Below, piece by piece: positions 26,399 through 35,076 of a stretch of DNA of 64,000 nucleotides. Below the pieces are notes generated by a model, which was given only the letters and a program-made list of their open reading frames with translations, searched no databases and was not told the origin of the DNA. Each line of letters begins with the position of its first letter. Within the stretch, counting starts at the first letter, position 1. Source of the stretch: CADEDV01 sp964596345 (GTDB taxonomy: Bacteria > Bacteroidota > Bacteroidia > Chitinophagales > Chitinophagaceae); assembly GCA_964596345.1 (NCBI GenBank), contig CAZQSZ010000002.1:310001-374000 (forward strand). Reading direction: 5' to 3'. The translations under genes and the position numbers were made by a program.

Positions 26399-27526
26399 AT
26401 GGACCGTATTTATTTTGACAATGCCGCCACCACTGCACTCGATAAAGAAGTGCTGGAAGCCATGCTGCCCTATATGACCACTCATTTCGGCAATCCCTCT
26501 TCTATTTATTCTTATGGGAGAGAATCGAGACTGGCGATTGAAACAGCCCGGAAAACAGTGGCAAGAATACTGAACGCACATCCCGGTGAGATATTCTTTA
26601 CCAGCGGCGGCACCGAAAGTGATAATATGGCGATCAGTTCGGCGATACATGATCTTGGTTGCCGGCATATCATTACTTCACCGATCGAGCATCATGCCGT
26701 CTTGCATGCGGTGGAGCATTTTGACCAGGAGGATGTGGTGACCAGCAGTTTCGTAAAAATATTACCCGATGGGCATGTGGACCTGTCTGATCTCGAAGAC
26801 CAGCTGGCCACCCGGAAAGAACGTTGCTTTGTTTCCCTGATGCATGCCAACAATGAAATCGGCAACCTGCTGGATATTTATGCGGCCGGGGAGATCTGTA
26901 AAAAGTATAATGCAATTTTTCATTCCGATACGGTGCAAACCGTCGGGCATTATAAAATTGACCTGCGCAGCAAGCCCGTCCATTTTGCCACAGGAGCGGG
27001 GCATAAATTTCACGGACCCAAAGGCGTGGGCATTTTATATATCAATGATAACATCAAAGTAAAACCCATCATCTATGGCGGCGGGCAGGAACGCAATATG
27101 CGGGCCGGTACCGAAAACCTCTATGGCATTGTTGGTTTTGCCAAAGCACTGGAACTGGCCGATGCTACTTTAGAAAAGGACAGTGCCTATATTCAATCGT
27201 TAAAAACGTATATGATTGAACAATTGCAAACCCATATCAAGGGTGTGCAGTTCAATGGTGATTATAACGGTAAAAGTTTATATACTGTTTTGAATGCATC
27301 TTTCCCCAAAACAGAGAAATCAGAAATGATTCTCTTCAACCTCGATATGCAGGGCATCTGTGTATCGGGTGGCAGCGCCTGCAGCAGCGGGGCCGATATC
27401 GGCAGCCATGTCATCCGGGCTATCAATGCCAATCCCAACCTGGTACCCGTTCGTTTTTCTTTCAGTAAACATAATACCAAAGAAGAAGTGGATGTGGTGA
27501 TCAGTAAATTAAAAGAACTGATCTGA
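26399..27526 (+). CDS. Cysteine desulfurase (NifS/IscS family)
   Basis: A 375-residue PLP enzyme that takes sulfur from cysteine for Fe-S clusters or thio-modifications. Family opening IYFDNAATTALD, GGTESDNMAI, the PLP lysine in GAGHKFHGPKGVG (K about 203), the active-site cysteine loop SGGSACSSGAD (about residue 327), and VRFSFSKHNTKEEVD near the C-terminus. No IscU/SufE partner is adjacent, so whether this is the housekeeping IscS/SufS-type enzyme is not settled. Start ATG at 26399. Confidence 0.92.
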   Translation: MDRIYFDNAATTALDKEVLEAMLPYMTTHFGNPSSIYSYGRESRLAIETARKTVARILNAHPGEIFFTSGGTESDNMAISSAIHDLGCRHIITSPIEHHAVLHAVEHFDQEDVVTSSFVKILPDGHVDLSDLEDQLATRKERCFVSLMHANNEIGNLLDIYAAGEICKKYNAIFHSDTVQTVGHYKIDLRSKPVHFATGAGHKFHGPKGVGILYINDNIKVKPIIYGGGQERNMRAGTENLYGIVGFAKALELADATLEKDSAYIQSLKTYMIEQLQTHIKGVQFNGDYNGKSLYTVLNASFPKTEKSEMILFNLDMQGICVSGGSACSSGADIGSHVIRAINANPNLVPVRFSFSKHNTKEEVDVVISKLKELI

Positions 27527-27585
27527 TTTTCAGTTTTCCTGCAACGATAGTCCTGGTTTATTTGTCAGATGCAAAAAAGAGAACG

Positions 27586-27978
27586 ATGAGGTTTATATTT
27601 TTAGCATTGATCGTCGCGGTATTGCCGGGTATGCAATGTGACAAAGGCAACGAAGGATTGTGCATGACCAATCTTAGCATCATTGAAACACAGCCTCCGT
27701 CAACCGGCACCACCGGGACTAACCTGCGGATACCACTCCGTTGTTCGGGCTCGGATCTTTGTTACAGTTTTTCTCATCTTGACGTGCAGGCTGTTGCAAC
27801 CCGTATCTATGAAGTAAGAACCAAAGGATGGTATCCCTGCGGGCCGGCTGTTTGTGCGCAGGCCATCTACTATGCCGATACGGCTGTCAATATTACTCCT
27901 GCAACAACGGGTCAGTATATCTTCCGCTTTTATAATGATCAGCTGCTCTTCAAAGCTGATACCGTTATTGTTAATTAA
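27586..27978 (+). CDS. Small cysteine-rich lipoprotein, unknown
   Basis: About 130 residues. I use ATG at 27586 (MRFIFLALIVAVLPGMQC), which gives a proper lipoprotein signal with the cysteine at residue 18; the frame extends to a TTG at 27562. Several cysteine pairs (CSGSDLC, CGPAVC) suggest disulfides in the periplasm or at the surface. No domain recognised. Confidence 0.65.
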   Translation: MRFIFLALIVAVLPGMQCDKGNEGLCMTNLSIIETQPPSTGTTGTNLRIPLRCSGSDLCYSFSHLDVQAVATRIYEVRTKGWYPCGPAVCAQAIYYADTAVNITPATTGQYIFRFYNDQLLFKADTVIVN

Positions 27979-27998
27979 GTATTCAGCTTTTCTTCTCA

Positions 27999-28040
27999 GC
28001 ACATAGCTCAGTGCCTCTGTCACCCCGTCCCTCTGTGTTT
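27999..28040. repeat. Direct repeat copy 1 (flanks blaI-blaR1)
   Basis: This 42-bp stretch starting GCACATAGCTCAGTGCC and ending CTCTGTGTTT is nearly identical to 30518-30561 in the same orientation. The two copies bracket the blaI/blaR1 pair. Composed of CTCTGTG and GTGCC words. Confidence 0.65.
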
Positions 28041-28058
28041 AAAAAGCTTTAACAAAAA

Positions 28059-28106
28059 TAAATTTGGTGTTCTACGAAAAATCCGTAGGTTTACGAAAAT
28101 TTCGTA
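28059..28106 (+). promoter_or_regulatory. blaI promoter with two palindromic operators
   Basis: A TAAATTTG -7 box (28059-28066) is followed at once by two similar palindromes: CTACGAAAAATCCGTAG (28072-28088) and TACGAAAATTTCGTA (28092-28106), centred about 19-20 bp apart. They span the expected start of transcription and end 3 bp before the blaI start codon. BlaI/MecI-type repressors bind paired dyads of this kind, so autorepression is the natural reading. Confidence 0.75.
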
Positions 28107-28109
28107 GAA

Positions 28110-28466
28110 ATGGAAAAACTCACCCATACCGAAGAAGAAACCATGCAGGCCGTCTGGCGCACCGGCGAAGGCAACGTCAAAGCCTTTATGGAAAACCTGG
28201 ATGAACCGGCTCCTTATACCACCATTGCTTCCATTGTAAAGAACCTGGAGAAGAAAGGCTATCTCCACAGCCGCCTGGTGGGCAATGCCTATTTGTATCA
28301 ACCGGTCATCAGCGAAGAAGAATACAAAAAGAAATTCATGGGCAACGTGGTGAAAGAATACTTTGATAATTCGTACAAAGAGTTAGTGAATTTTTTCGTG
28401 GAGCAGAAAAAACTATCTGCCAAAGAGCTCAAAGAAATTTTAACCCTCATCGAAAAAGGGAAATAG
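28110..28466 (+). CDS. BlaI/MecI/CopY family repressor
   Basis: A 118-residue winged-helix repressor. MEKLTHTEEETMQAVW is the family opening, PYTTIASIVKNLEKKGYLHS the recognition helix and wing, and the C-terminal dimerisation region is VVKEYFDNSYKELVNFFVEQKKLSAKELKEIL. In BlaI proteins the C-terminal part is cleaved or displaced after signalling by the partner peptidase. Its partner is encoded 46 bp downstream. Two dyads upstream probably mediate autoregulation. Confidence 0.92.
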   Translation: MEKLTHTEEETMQAVWRTGEGNVKAFMENLDEPAPYTTIASIVKNLEKKGYLHSRLVGNAYLYQPVISEEEYKKKFMGNVVKEYFDNSYKELVNFFVEQKKLSAKELKEILTLIEKGK

Positions 28467-28512
28467 TCGGGGTGAACTTGTCAACTTTTTAACCAGTTAA
28501 CCAATCAACCAC

Positions 28513-30408
28513 ATGCCTCTGATCATCACTTATCTTATCAAACTATCGGTCTGCCTGGCCGTGGTATTTTTATTTTACCAACTGTTACTGCGCAAGCTGA
28601 CCTTTTATAATTGGAACCGCTGGTACCTGCTCGGCTATACATTGCTGTCTTTATATATTCCCTTCATTAATATTTCCCCGGTACTCGAAAAAAATGAATG
28701 GACCAACAGTGAAGTGATAACCTGGGTGCCCGTGATCGTTAGCAGCAGCACCCACTCACTCAGCACCTGGGATATGATTGTATTATTCGTGGCTGCCGGT
28801 GTGCTGATCATGCTGGTGAGGTTGGTCATCCAGTTACTCTCTTTTCGCAGGATGATGAAAAAAGCGACAAAGGTCAGTGAAGCCGGGATGACGATCTACC
28901 AGGTGGATGACAATATCATTCCCTTCTCCTTTGGTAATTCCATCTTCATCAACCGGGAGCTGCACAATGAAACAGAACTGCAGGAGATCATCCGCCATGA
29001 ATTTGTGCATGTAAAACAAAAGCACAGCCTCGATATCATCTGGGGCGAATTGTTATGCCTGTTCAACTGGTACAATCCTTTTGCCTGGTTATTGAAAAAA
29101 GCCATTCGCCAGAATTTGGAATTCATCGCCGATCACCAGGTGCTGGAACATGGCGTGGATAAAAAGCAATACCAGTACCTGCTCTTAAAAGTCATCGGTA
29201 ACAATCATTTTAGTATAGCCAATCAATTCAATTTTTCCTCACTCAAAAAACGTATAGCCATGATGAACAAAATGAAAAGCGCCAAACGAAACCTGGTGCG
29301 GTTTCTCTTTTTGTTGCCGGTGCTCGCCATTATCCTGTTGTCGTTCCGGGAGCAATTGCGTAGCACAGTAACCAGCGATCAGCCACAGGAACTGGTACAA
29401 ACTATTATTCCCCCGGCTTTCACCGACACGGTTCCCGAACAACGGCATCCCAACAAAAAAGGATATTACATTGATGTCAAAAACAATGATGGTAACTGCC
29501 TCATTGTGATCAAAGACAAAAACCGCAAAGAAGTAAAACGACTGCTCATGACCGAATGGAATGAGAAAAGCGATTACTATGAAAACCTCTATGGTAAAGT
29601 GCCGCCACCTCCACCGCCTGTGGCGCCATTGCCCACCGATGGCCAGTGGATCGAAGCAGCGAACCCGGATGTAAGATCCATTACGGTGAATAATGAGAAA
29701 GCCACCGTGGTTTTAAAAACAGGCAAGAAAGAAGAATATGATCTGTCTGATCCCAAACAGAAAAAAAGTTTTGAAGACAAGTATGATCTTCCTGAACCAC
29801 CGGTACCCCCGGCAGCACCAACTGCCTTAGATGCCCTGGATGCACCACCTGTCCCGGATGCTCGAAAAGCGGCGACTGCCCTGGATGCCCTGAAGGCACC
29901 CTTGCCTCCATTGCCTCCCAAGTCACCAACTGCCTTAGATGCCCTGAATGCCCCACCGGTTCCTCCCAAGCCACCCAAAGCACCGAAGAAAGGTACAACC
30001 ACGATGCTGATCAATGCGGATACATTGGTATGGGCCAGTGGAAAAGGAATATTGACCCTGAAAGGAAATGCTTCGATGCAAACCGGCGTCACCAATGATA
30101 TCCATATCAGTGCCGATGCTATCGAAATGAGAAACAATCCACCGCTGGTTCTTATTAATGGCAAAGAAGCCGATCTCAGCAAAGATTTTGTGGCAGGAAA
30201 AAAATCGAAAATGAAACTGGTCAGCCTGGAAAAAGACGAAGCGATAAAAAAATATGGCACGAAAGGAAAAAACGGCGCTATTGAAATCACAACATTCTCC
30301 GAAGCGGTGAGGCCTAAACAACCCGTGCAGCCTTCTTTTCTCTTCAATCCCTATCAATACAAAACCAAGGAGCAAAAAGAGAAAGAAAAAGCAGGGGATG
30401 GTTGTTGA
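28513..30408 (+). CDS. BlaR1-type M56 membrane metallopeptidase with repeat linker and plug-like tail
   Basis: A 631-residue membrane sensor protease. Membrane segments at about residues 5-25, 35-55, 78-98 and 258-276; the zinc motif HEFVH is at residues 162-166. Beyond the last membrane span is a long extracytoplasmic part with a PPPPPP run (about 364) and three proline-rich units of form TALDALxAP (about 436, 455 and 473). The C-terminus VLINGKEADL...KYGTKGKNGAIEITT (about 545-595) resembles the plug motif of TonB-dependent receptors, seen in other Bacteroidota M56 proteins. There is no penicillin-binding sensor domain, so the signal is not beta-lactam by this evidence. It pairs with the BlaI repressor upstream. 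Confidence 0.9.
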   Translation: MPLIITYLIKLSVCLAVVFLFYQLLLRKLTFYNWNRWYLLGYTLLSLYIPFINISPVLEKNEWTNSEVITWVPVIVSSSTHSLSTWDMIVLFVAAGVLIMLVRLVIQLLSFRRMMKKATKVSEAGMTIYQVDDNIIPFSFGNSIFINRELHNETELQEIIRHEFVHVKQKHSLDIIWGELLCLFNWYNPFAWLLKKAIRQNLEFIADHQVLEHGVDKKQYQYLLLKVIGNNHFSIANQFNFSSLKKRIAMMNKMKSAKRNLVRFLFLLPVLAIILLSFREQLRSTVTSDQPQELVQTIIPPAFTDTVPEQRHPNKKGYYIDVKNNDGNCLIVIKDKNRKEVKRLLMTEWNEKSDYYENLYGKVPPPPPPVAPLPTDGQWIEAANPDVRSITVNNEKATVVLKTGKKEEYDLSDPKQKKSFEDKYDLPEPPVPPAAPTALDALDAPPVPDARKAATALDALKAPLPPLPPKSPTALDALNAPPVPPKPPKAPKKGTTTMLINADTLVWASGKGILTLKGNASMQTGVTNDIHISADAIEMRNNPPLVLINGKEADLSKDFVAGKKSKMKLVSLEKDEAIKKYGTKGKNGAIEITTFSEAVRPKQPVQPSFLFNPYQYKTKEQKEKEKAGDGC

Positions 30409-30422
30409 TGAAAATAATTTTC

Positions 30423-30561
30423 CCACAAAGGCACTAAGAACACAAAGTTGTTGGTGCTTTTTTATTTACTATCGCTAAGCATATCTGCGCTTCGCTTGTG
30501 TGGGGAAAGTGATATTCACCACATAGCTCAGTGCCCTCTGTTACTCTGTGCCTCTGTGTTT
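30423..30561. repeat. Inverted ACAAAG/CTCTGTG word tracts with direct repeat copy 2
   Basis: The left arm 30423-30447 (CCCACAAAGGCACTAAGAAC, continuing to ACACAAAG) and the right arm 30518-30561 (ending CCTCTGTGTTT) are loosely inverted copies. The right arm is nearly identical to 27999-28040. The ~70 bp between have no gene. Confidence 0.6.
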
Positions 30562-30606
30562 CAAAACTTACGCATCACTAATAAAAGGAATAAATCAAAC
30601 CGGGTT

Positions 30607-30638
30607 AAGACTCCCGGCTGCGGACTAACGACTCCCGA
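30607..30638. repeat. CGACTCCCGACT word tract
   Basis: A GACTCCCGGCTGCGGACTAA stretch here closely matches 15483-15511 (CGACTCCCGACTACTGACTA). Both have the word GACT every 8-10 bp and lie next to the 3' end of a leftward gene. Confidence 0.5.
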
Positions 30639-30860
30639 CTACAAATAATACCAGGGATTCCGCTTCGCCGCCATCACATATTTCCGCACATTCCGGAAAA
30701 AGGCCAGCACCATGTAGATAATAATAGGAGAGCCCATCGTCAGGATAGACGCATACATAAAATACTGCCGGATCTTGCTGGTGGCAATGCCCAGCCGGTT
30801 GCCAATGGCCGTACAAACGCCAAAAGCATTCCATTCCACCATATCCTTGAAGCGGTTCAT
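30639..30860 (-). CDS. PspC domain protein, small membrane protein
   Basis: A 73-residue protein with the PspC pattern: FGVCTAIGNRLGIATSKIRQYF followed by a membrane segment (YASILTMGSPIIIYMVLAFF). PspC proteins act in envelope stress, in enterobacteria through PspB and PspA, but here no other psp gene is near. In Bacteroidota small stand-alone PspC proteins are common. Start ATG at 30858-30860. Confidence 0.75.
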   Translation of the reverse strand: MNRFKDMVEWNAFGVCTAIGNRLGIATSKIRQYFMYASILTMGSPIIIYMVLAFFRNVRKYVMAAKRNPWYYL

Positions 30861-30944
30861 ACCACTAAAGTAGAGAATTTGAACAAACCCCGCAACAGCA
30901 GGTTATACAGACGGGTGATTTTCGTACTTTCGCAACACTTTAAA

Positions 30945-31013
30945 CAGACCACAGACGACAGACCACAGTCAACAGCCAGCCCGGGTCGTCTGCCGTCCAT
31001 CGTCAGTGGTCTG
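30945..31013. repeat. CAGAC word tract with nested inverted arms
   Basis: CAGACCAC (30945-30952) pairs with GTGGTCTG (31006-31013), and CAGACGAC (30952-30959) pairs with GTCGTCTG (30985-30992). The arms consist of CAGAC words at about 8-9 bp spacing. It is followed by a CAAACT tract up to the acn start codon, so it lies in the leader or promoter region of that gene. Confidence 0.6.
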
Positions 31014-31049
31014 ACTTCAAACAACTAACATCAAACTTCAAACTATACT

Positions 31050-33320
31050 ATGGTTTTCGATCTCGACCTCATCAAAAAGCACTACCGTGAAATGCCTGCC
31101 AAAGTGGATGCCGCCCGCAAAGCCCTGGGCCGTCCCCTCACCTTAGCAGAAAAAATATTGTACTCCCACCTCTGGACCGGGGTACCCATCACCGATTTTG
31201 AAAGAGGAAAAGCCTACGTGGATTTTGCCCCCGACAGGGTGGCCATGCAGGATGCCACCGCCCAGATGGCCCTGTTGCAGTTTGATACCACCGGCCGCAA
31301 AAAAGTAGCTGTTCCTTCCACCGTGCATTGCGATCACCTGATCGTGGCGAAAACAGAAGGCAAGGCCGATTTAACCAAAGCCGTGTCCGATAACGAAGAA
31401 GTCTATAATTTTCTCTCTTCCATTTCCAATAAATACGGTATCGGTTTCTGGAAACCCGGTGCCGGTATCATCCACCAGGTGGTACTGGAAAACTATGCCT
31501 TTCCCGGCGGGATGATGATCGGAACCGATTCACACACCGTGAATGCCGGCGGTCTCGGTATGGTGGCCATTGGTGTGGGAGGGGCAGATGCCTGTGATGT
31601 GATGGCCGGCCTGAGCTGGGAATTATTAATGCCCAAACTCATCGGTGTTAAACTCACCGGTAAACTCAATGGCTGGACAGCCCCCAAAGATGTGATCTTG
31701 AAAGTGGCCGGTATTCTCACCGTAAAAGGCGGTACCAATGCCATCGTTGAATATTTTGGCGAAGGCGCCCAGAGCATGAGCTGTACCGGTAAAGGCACCA
31801 TCTGTAATATGGGTGCGGAGATCGGTGCTACCACTTCTACGTTTGGTTATGATGAAAGCATGAGCCGTTACCTCAAAGCCACCGGCCGTGCCGAAGTGGC
31901 TGCGGAAGCGGATAAAATAAAAGACTATCTCACCGGTGATGCAGAAGCCTACGCCAACCCGGAGAAATATTTCGACCAGGTTATCGAGATCAACTTAAGT
32001 GAGCTGGAACCACATTTGAACGGGCCTTTCACTCCCGACCTCGCTACGCCGATCTCTAAAATGAAAGAAGAAGCGGCGAAGAATGGCTGGCCCACCAAAA
32101 TTGAAGTGGGACTCATCGGTTCCTGCACCAACTCTTCGTATGAAGATATCAGCCGGGCCGTGAGCTTAGCCAAACAGGTAAAAGCAAAAGGATTAAAACT
32201 GAAATCAGAATTCACCATCACGCCGGGTTCTGAACTGGTTCGTTATACCATTGAACGGGATGGTTTCTTAAATGTGTTTGAAGAAATTGGCGCTACTGTA
32301 TTTGCCAATGCCTGCGGACCCTGTATTGGTATGTGGGACCGCATGGGTGCCGAGAAGCAGGAGAAGAATACCATCGTGCATTCCTTCAACCGCAACTTTG
32401 CCAAACGGGCGGATGGTAATCCCAACACCATGGCTTTTGTGGCGTCGCCGGAATTAGTAACAGCATTAGCCATTGCCGGTGACCTGAACTTCAACCCGCT
32501 GACCGATACACTCACCAATGATAAAGGCGAAAAAGTAAAACTCGATGCACCCGGTGGCGATGAATTACCGGTCAAAGGTTTTGCCGTGGAAGATGCCGGT
32601 TACCAGGCGCCTGCCGAAGATGGCAGCACCGTGCAGGTGGCCGTGAAGCCCGACAGCAAACGCCTGCAGTTATTGTATCCTTTCGCTGCCTGGGAGGGTA
32701 CCGATCTCAAAGGATTAAAACTGCTCATCAAAGCCAAAGGCAAATGCACCACCGATCATATCAGTATGGCCGGTCCCTGGTTAAAGTTCCGGGGGCATTT
32801 AGATAATATCAGTAATAACCTGCTCATCGGCGCTACGAATTTCTTCAATGAAAAAACAGACAGCGTGAAGAACCAGCTCACCGGTGAATACGGCACGGTG
32901 CCCAATACCCAGCGGGCCTACAAAGCAGCCGGTGTCGGCAGTATTGTAGTGGGCGATGAGAACTATGGCGAAGGTTCATCAAGAGAACATGCGGCCATGG
33001 AACCCCGGCATCTCGGTGTGCGGGTAGTATTGGTAAAATCCTTTGCCCGTATCCACGAAACCAACCTGAAGAAGCAGGGGATGCTGGCCCTTACCTTTGC
33101 CAACAAAGAAGATTACAACAAGATCCTCGAAGACGACAGCATTGATGTGGAAGGCCTGCTTGCCTTTGCCCCCGGCAAACAACTGCAGCTTGTCCTCAAC
33201 CACAAAGACGGCAGCAATGAAACCATTGCGGTTAACCACAGCTATAATGAACAGCAAATAGAATGGTTCAAGGCTGGCGGTGCGTTGAATGTGATCCGGG
33301 CTGAATTTGCGAAAGGATAA
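31050..33320 (+). CDS. acn: Aconitate hydratase
   Basis: A 756-residue aconitase of the mitochondrial/AcnA-like type that isomerises citrate to isocitrate in the TCA cycle. [4Fe-4S] ligands are visible in GLIGSCTNSSYEDISRA and ANACGPCIGMWDR. The substrate residues GTDSHTVNAGGLGMVAIGVGG and the C-terminal swivel domain with YGEGSSREHAAMEPRHLG are present. Full length. Start ATG at 31050. Single gene followed by its own terminator. Confidence 0.96.
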   Translation: MVFDLDLIKKHYREMPAKVDAARKALGRPLTLAEKILYSHLWTGVPITDFERGKAYVDFAPDRVAMQDATAQMALLQFDTTGRKKVAVPSTVHCDHLIVAKTEGKADLTKAVSDNEEVYNFLSSISNKYGIGFWKPGAGIIHQVVLENYAFPGGMMIGTDSHTVNAGGLGMVAIGVGGADACDVMAGLSWELLMPKLIGVKLTGKLNGWTAPKDVILKVAGILTVKGGTNAIVEYFGEGAQSMSCTGKGTICNMGAEIGATTSTFGYDESMSRYLKATGRAEVAAEADKIKDYLTGDAEAYANPEKYFDQVIEINLSELEPHLNGPFTPDLATPISKMKEEAAKNGWPTKIEVGLIGSCTNSSYEDISRAVSLAKQVKAKGLKLKSEFTITPGSELVRYTIERDGFLNVFEEIGATVFANACGPCIGMWDRMGAEKQEKNTIVHSFNRNFAKRADGNPNTMAFVASPELVTALAIAGDLNFNPLTDTLTNDKGEKVKLDAPGGDELPVKGFAVEDAGYQAPAEDGSTVQVAVKPDSKRLQLLYPFAAWEGTDLKGLKLLIKAKGKCTTDHISMAGPWLKFRGHLDNISNNLLIGATNFFNEKTDSVKNQLTGEYGTVPNTQRAYKAAGVGSIVVGDENYGEGSSREHAAMEPRHLGVRVVLVKSFARIHETNLKKQGMLALTFANKEDYNKILEDDSIDVEGLLAFAPGKQLQLVLNHKDGSNETIAVNHSYNEQQIEWFKAGGALNVIRAEFAKG

Positions 33321-33342
33321 TTTTTAATTATAAACTGTATCC

Positions 33343-33371
33343 AAGTCCTGCTGAACAAGCGGGACTTTTTT
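33343..33371 (+). terminator. Intrinsic terminator after acn
   Basis: AAGTCCTGC (33343-33351) pairs with GCGGGACTT (33359-33367), with one G-U pair and a 7-nt loop, followed by a T run. Confidence 0.8.
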
Positions 33372-33465
33372 ATTGGCCCGGCTGATAAATGGGGTAAGTG
33401 TTTTACTGTTCGGTAGTTCTCCTTAGCTTTCTTATATTGCAAAGAATAATTTTCCACCTTATACT

Positions 33466-35076
33466 ATGGCCAAAACAAAAAAGACAACTGCCAAAGCTGA
33501 TATAGATTTTGAACAGCAGCTCTGGGAAGCAGCCAATGAGCTGCGGGGGGCTGTGGCAGAGAACCAGTATAAAGATTATGTACTCTCACTCTTATTCGTC
33601 CGGCACCTGAGCGAAAGATATGCGGAAAGAAAAGAAGAACTAATGACCCTGGCTTCAGATCCGGAATCAGATTATTTTACGAAAGACAAAAAAGAAGTTG
33701 AACGGCTGGTCAATGACGAACTGGAATACCAGGTAAAGAATGTGTACAAACTGCCAGAAGAAGCCACCTGGGAATATTTACGGGATAATGCGAAGCAGGA
33801 CGATATAAAAGTAAAAGTTGACAGGGCTTTTGTATTGATTGATGAAATACTGGGTGAAAGAAATGAAGATTACAAAGGCGTATTGCAGCCCATATTTGTA
33901 AAAAGCCAGTTATCGGCCACGCAGACAGCCGGACTGATCAAACTATTTTCAAAATCAGAATTTTCTCATGCCAGCAACCCCGAAGCCGATGTGTATGGAA
34001 GAGTGTACGAATATTATATCGGCAAGTTTGCGATGGCTGAAGGCAGTGGCGCCGGCCAGTTCTTTACTCCCGGTTCTGTAGTTCGCCTGTTGGTGGAAAT
34101 GCTGGAGCCATTGCATGGAAAGATCATGGACCTTGCCTGCGGCAGCGGCGGCATGTTTGTACAGAGTTTAAAATTTGTAAAAGCACATGGCGGTGATAAA
34201 AGTGCCATTTCCATTTACGGGCAGGAACGCTATGAGGGCACATTACGTTTGTGCAAAATGAATTTGCTGTTGCGCAACCTGAGCTTTGATGTAAAGTTGG
34301 GCGACTCTTTATTACAAGATAAATTTCCGAACGATAAAGCGGATTTCTTTTTGATGAACCCGCCGTTTAATATCAGCAAATGGCACCCCGAAGATCTGCC
34401 CGATAACGATCCCCGGCTTTTTGGTCCCAAAGAGGCTTTTACCACCGATGGCAACGCCAACTATATGTGGTTTCAAACGATCTGGAATCACTTAAGTGCA
34501 ACAGGAACCGCTGGGGTGGTGATGGCAAACGGTGCCATGACCACCGGCAACCAGGGTGAAAAAAATGTACGGGAGCACATGATTGAAAACGGCATGGTGG
34601 ATTGCATCGTGCAGATGCCGGATAAACTGTTTCTCACCACCGGCATACCTGCCTGCTTATTTATATTAAGTAAGAACCGCGATGGAAAAGATGGGGAACA
34701 CCGGGAACGTAAAAAAGAAATATTGTTTATTGATGCCCGCAAACTGGGACAAATGGTAAGCCGGAGATTACGGGTGTTTGAAGATGCGGATGTACTAAAA
34801 ATAGCAGACGCATACCACCAGTGGCGCAACAAAAAAGGGAAGTACAATGATGTGGAAGGTTTTTGCAAGGCCGCTACTTTGGAAGAAGTACAAGCAAACA
34901 ACCATGTTCTTTCACCAGGCCGCTATGTGGGCACTGAAGCGGAAGAAGATGATGGTGTGCCTTTTGAAGAAAAGATGAAACACTTAACAGCGCAATTGAA
35001 AGAACAGTTTGAGGAAGGCGAAAAACTGGAGCAGCAAATAAAAGACAACCTGAAAAGTATTGGCTATGGCTGGTAA
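33466..35076 (+). CDS. hsdM: Type I restriction-modification system, DNA methyltransferase subunit
   Basis: A 536-residue N6-adenine methyltransferase. The HsdM N-terminal helical domain is at about residues 12-150 (DFEQQLWEAANELRGAVAENQYKDYVLSLLFVRHL). The AdoMet motif is MDLACGSGGMF near 222, and the catalytic NPPF motif MNPPFNIS is near 297. With HsdS it methylates the recognition site; with HsdR it forms the restriction complex. First gene of the island. A lysine-rich start (MAKTKKTTAKAD) is normal. The last 11 bases overlap the next gene. Confidence 0.95.
   Translation: MAKTKKTTAKADIDFEQQLWEAANELRGAVAENQYKDYVLSLLFVRHLSERYAERKEELMTLASDPESDYFTKDKKEVERLVNDELEYQVKNVYKLPEEATWEYLRDNAKQDDIKVKVDRAFVLIDEILGERNEDYKGVLQPIFVKSQLSATQTAGLIKLFSKSEFSHASNPEADVYGRVYEYYIGKFAMAEGSGAGQFFTPGSVVRLLVEMLEPLHGKIMDLACGSGGMFVQSLKFVKAHGGDKSAISIYGQERYEGTLRLCKMNLLLRNLSFDVKLGDSLLQDKFPNDKADFFLMNPPFNISKWHPEDLPDNDPRLFGPKEAFTTDGNANYMWFQTIWNHLSATGTAGVVMANGAMTTGNQGEKNVREHMIENGMVDCIVQMPDKLFLTTGIPACLFILSKNRDGKDGEHRERKKEILFIDARKLGQMVSRRLRVFEDADVLKIADAYHQWRNKKGKYNDVEGFCKAATLEEVQANNHVLSPGRYVGTEAEEDDGVPFEEKMKHLTAQLKEQFEEGEKLEQQIKDNLKSIGYGW

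Noticed and set aside
29589..30426. Leftward frames of 252 and 163 codons opposite blaR1
   Set aside because: They arise from the proline-rich repeats of blaR1 read backwards (glycine/serine-rich antisense); no independent signal.
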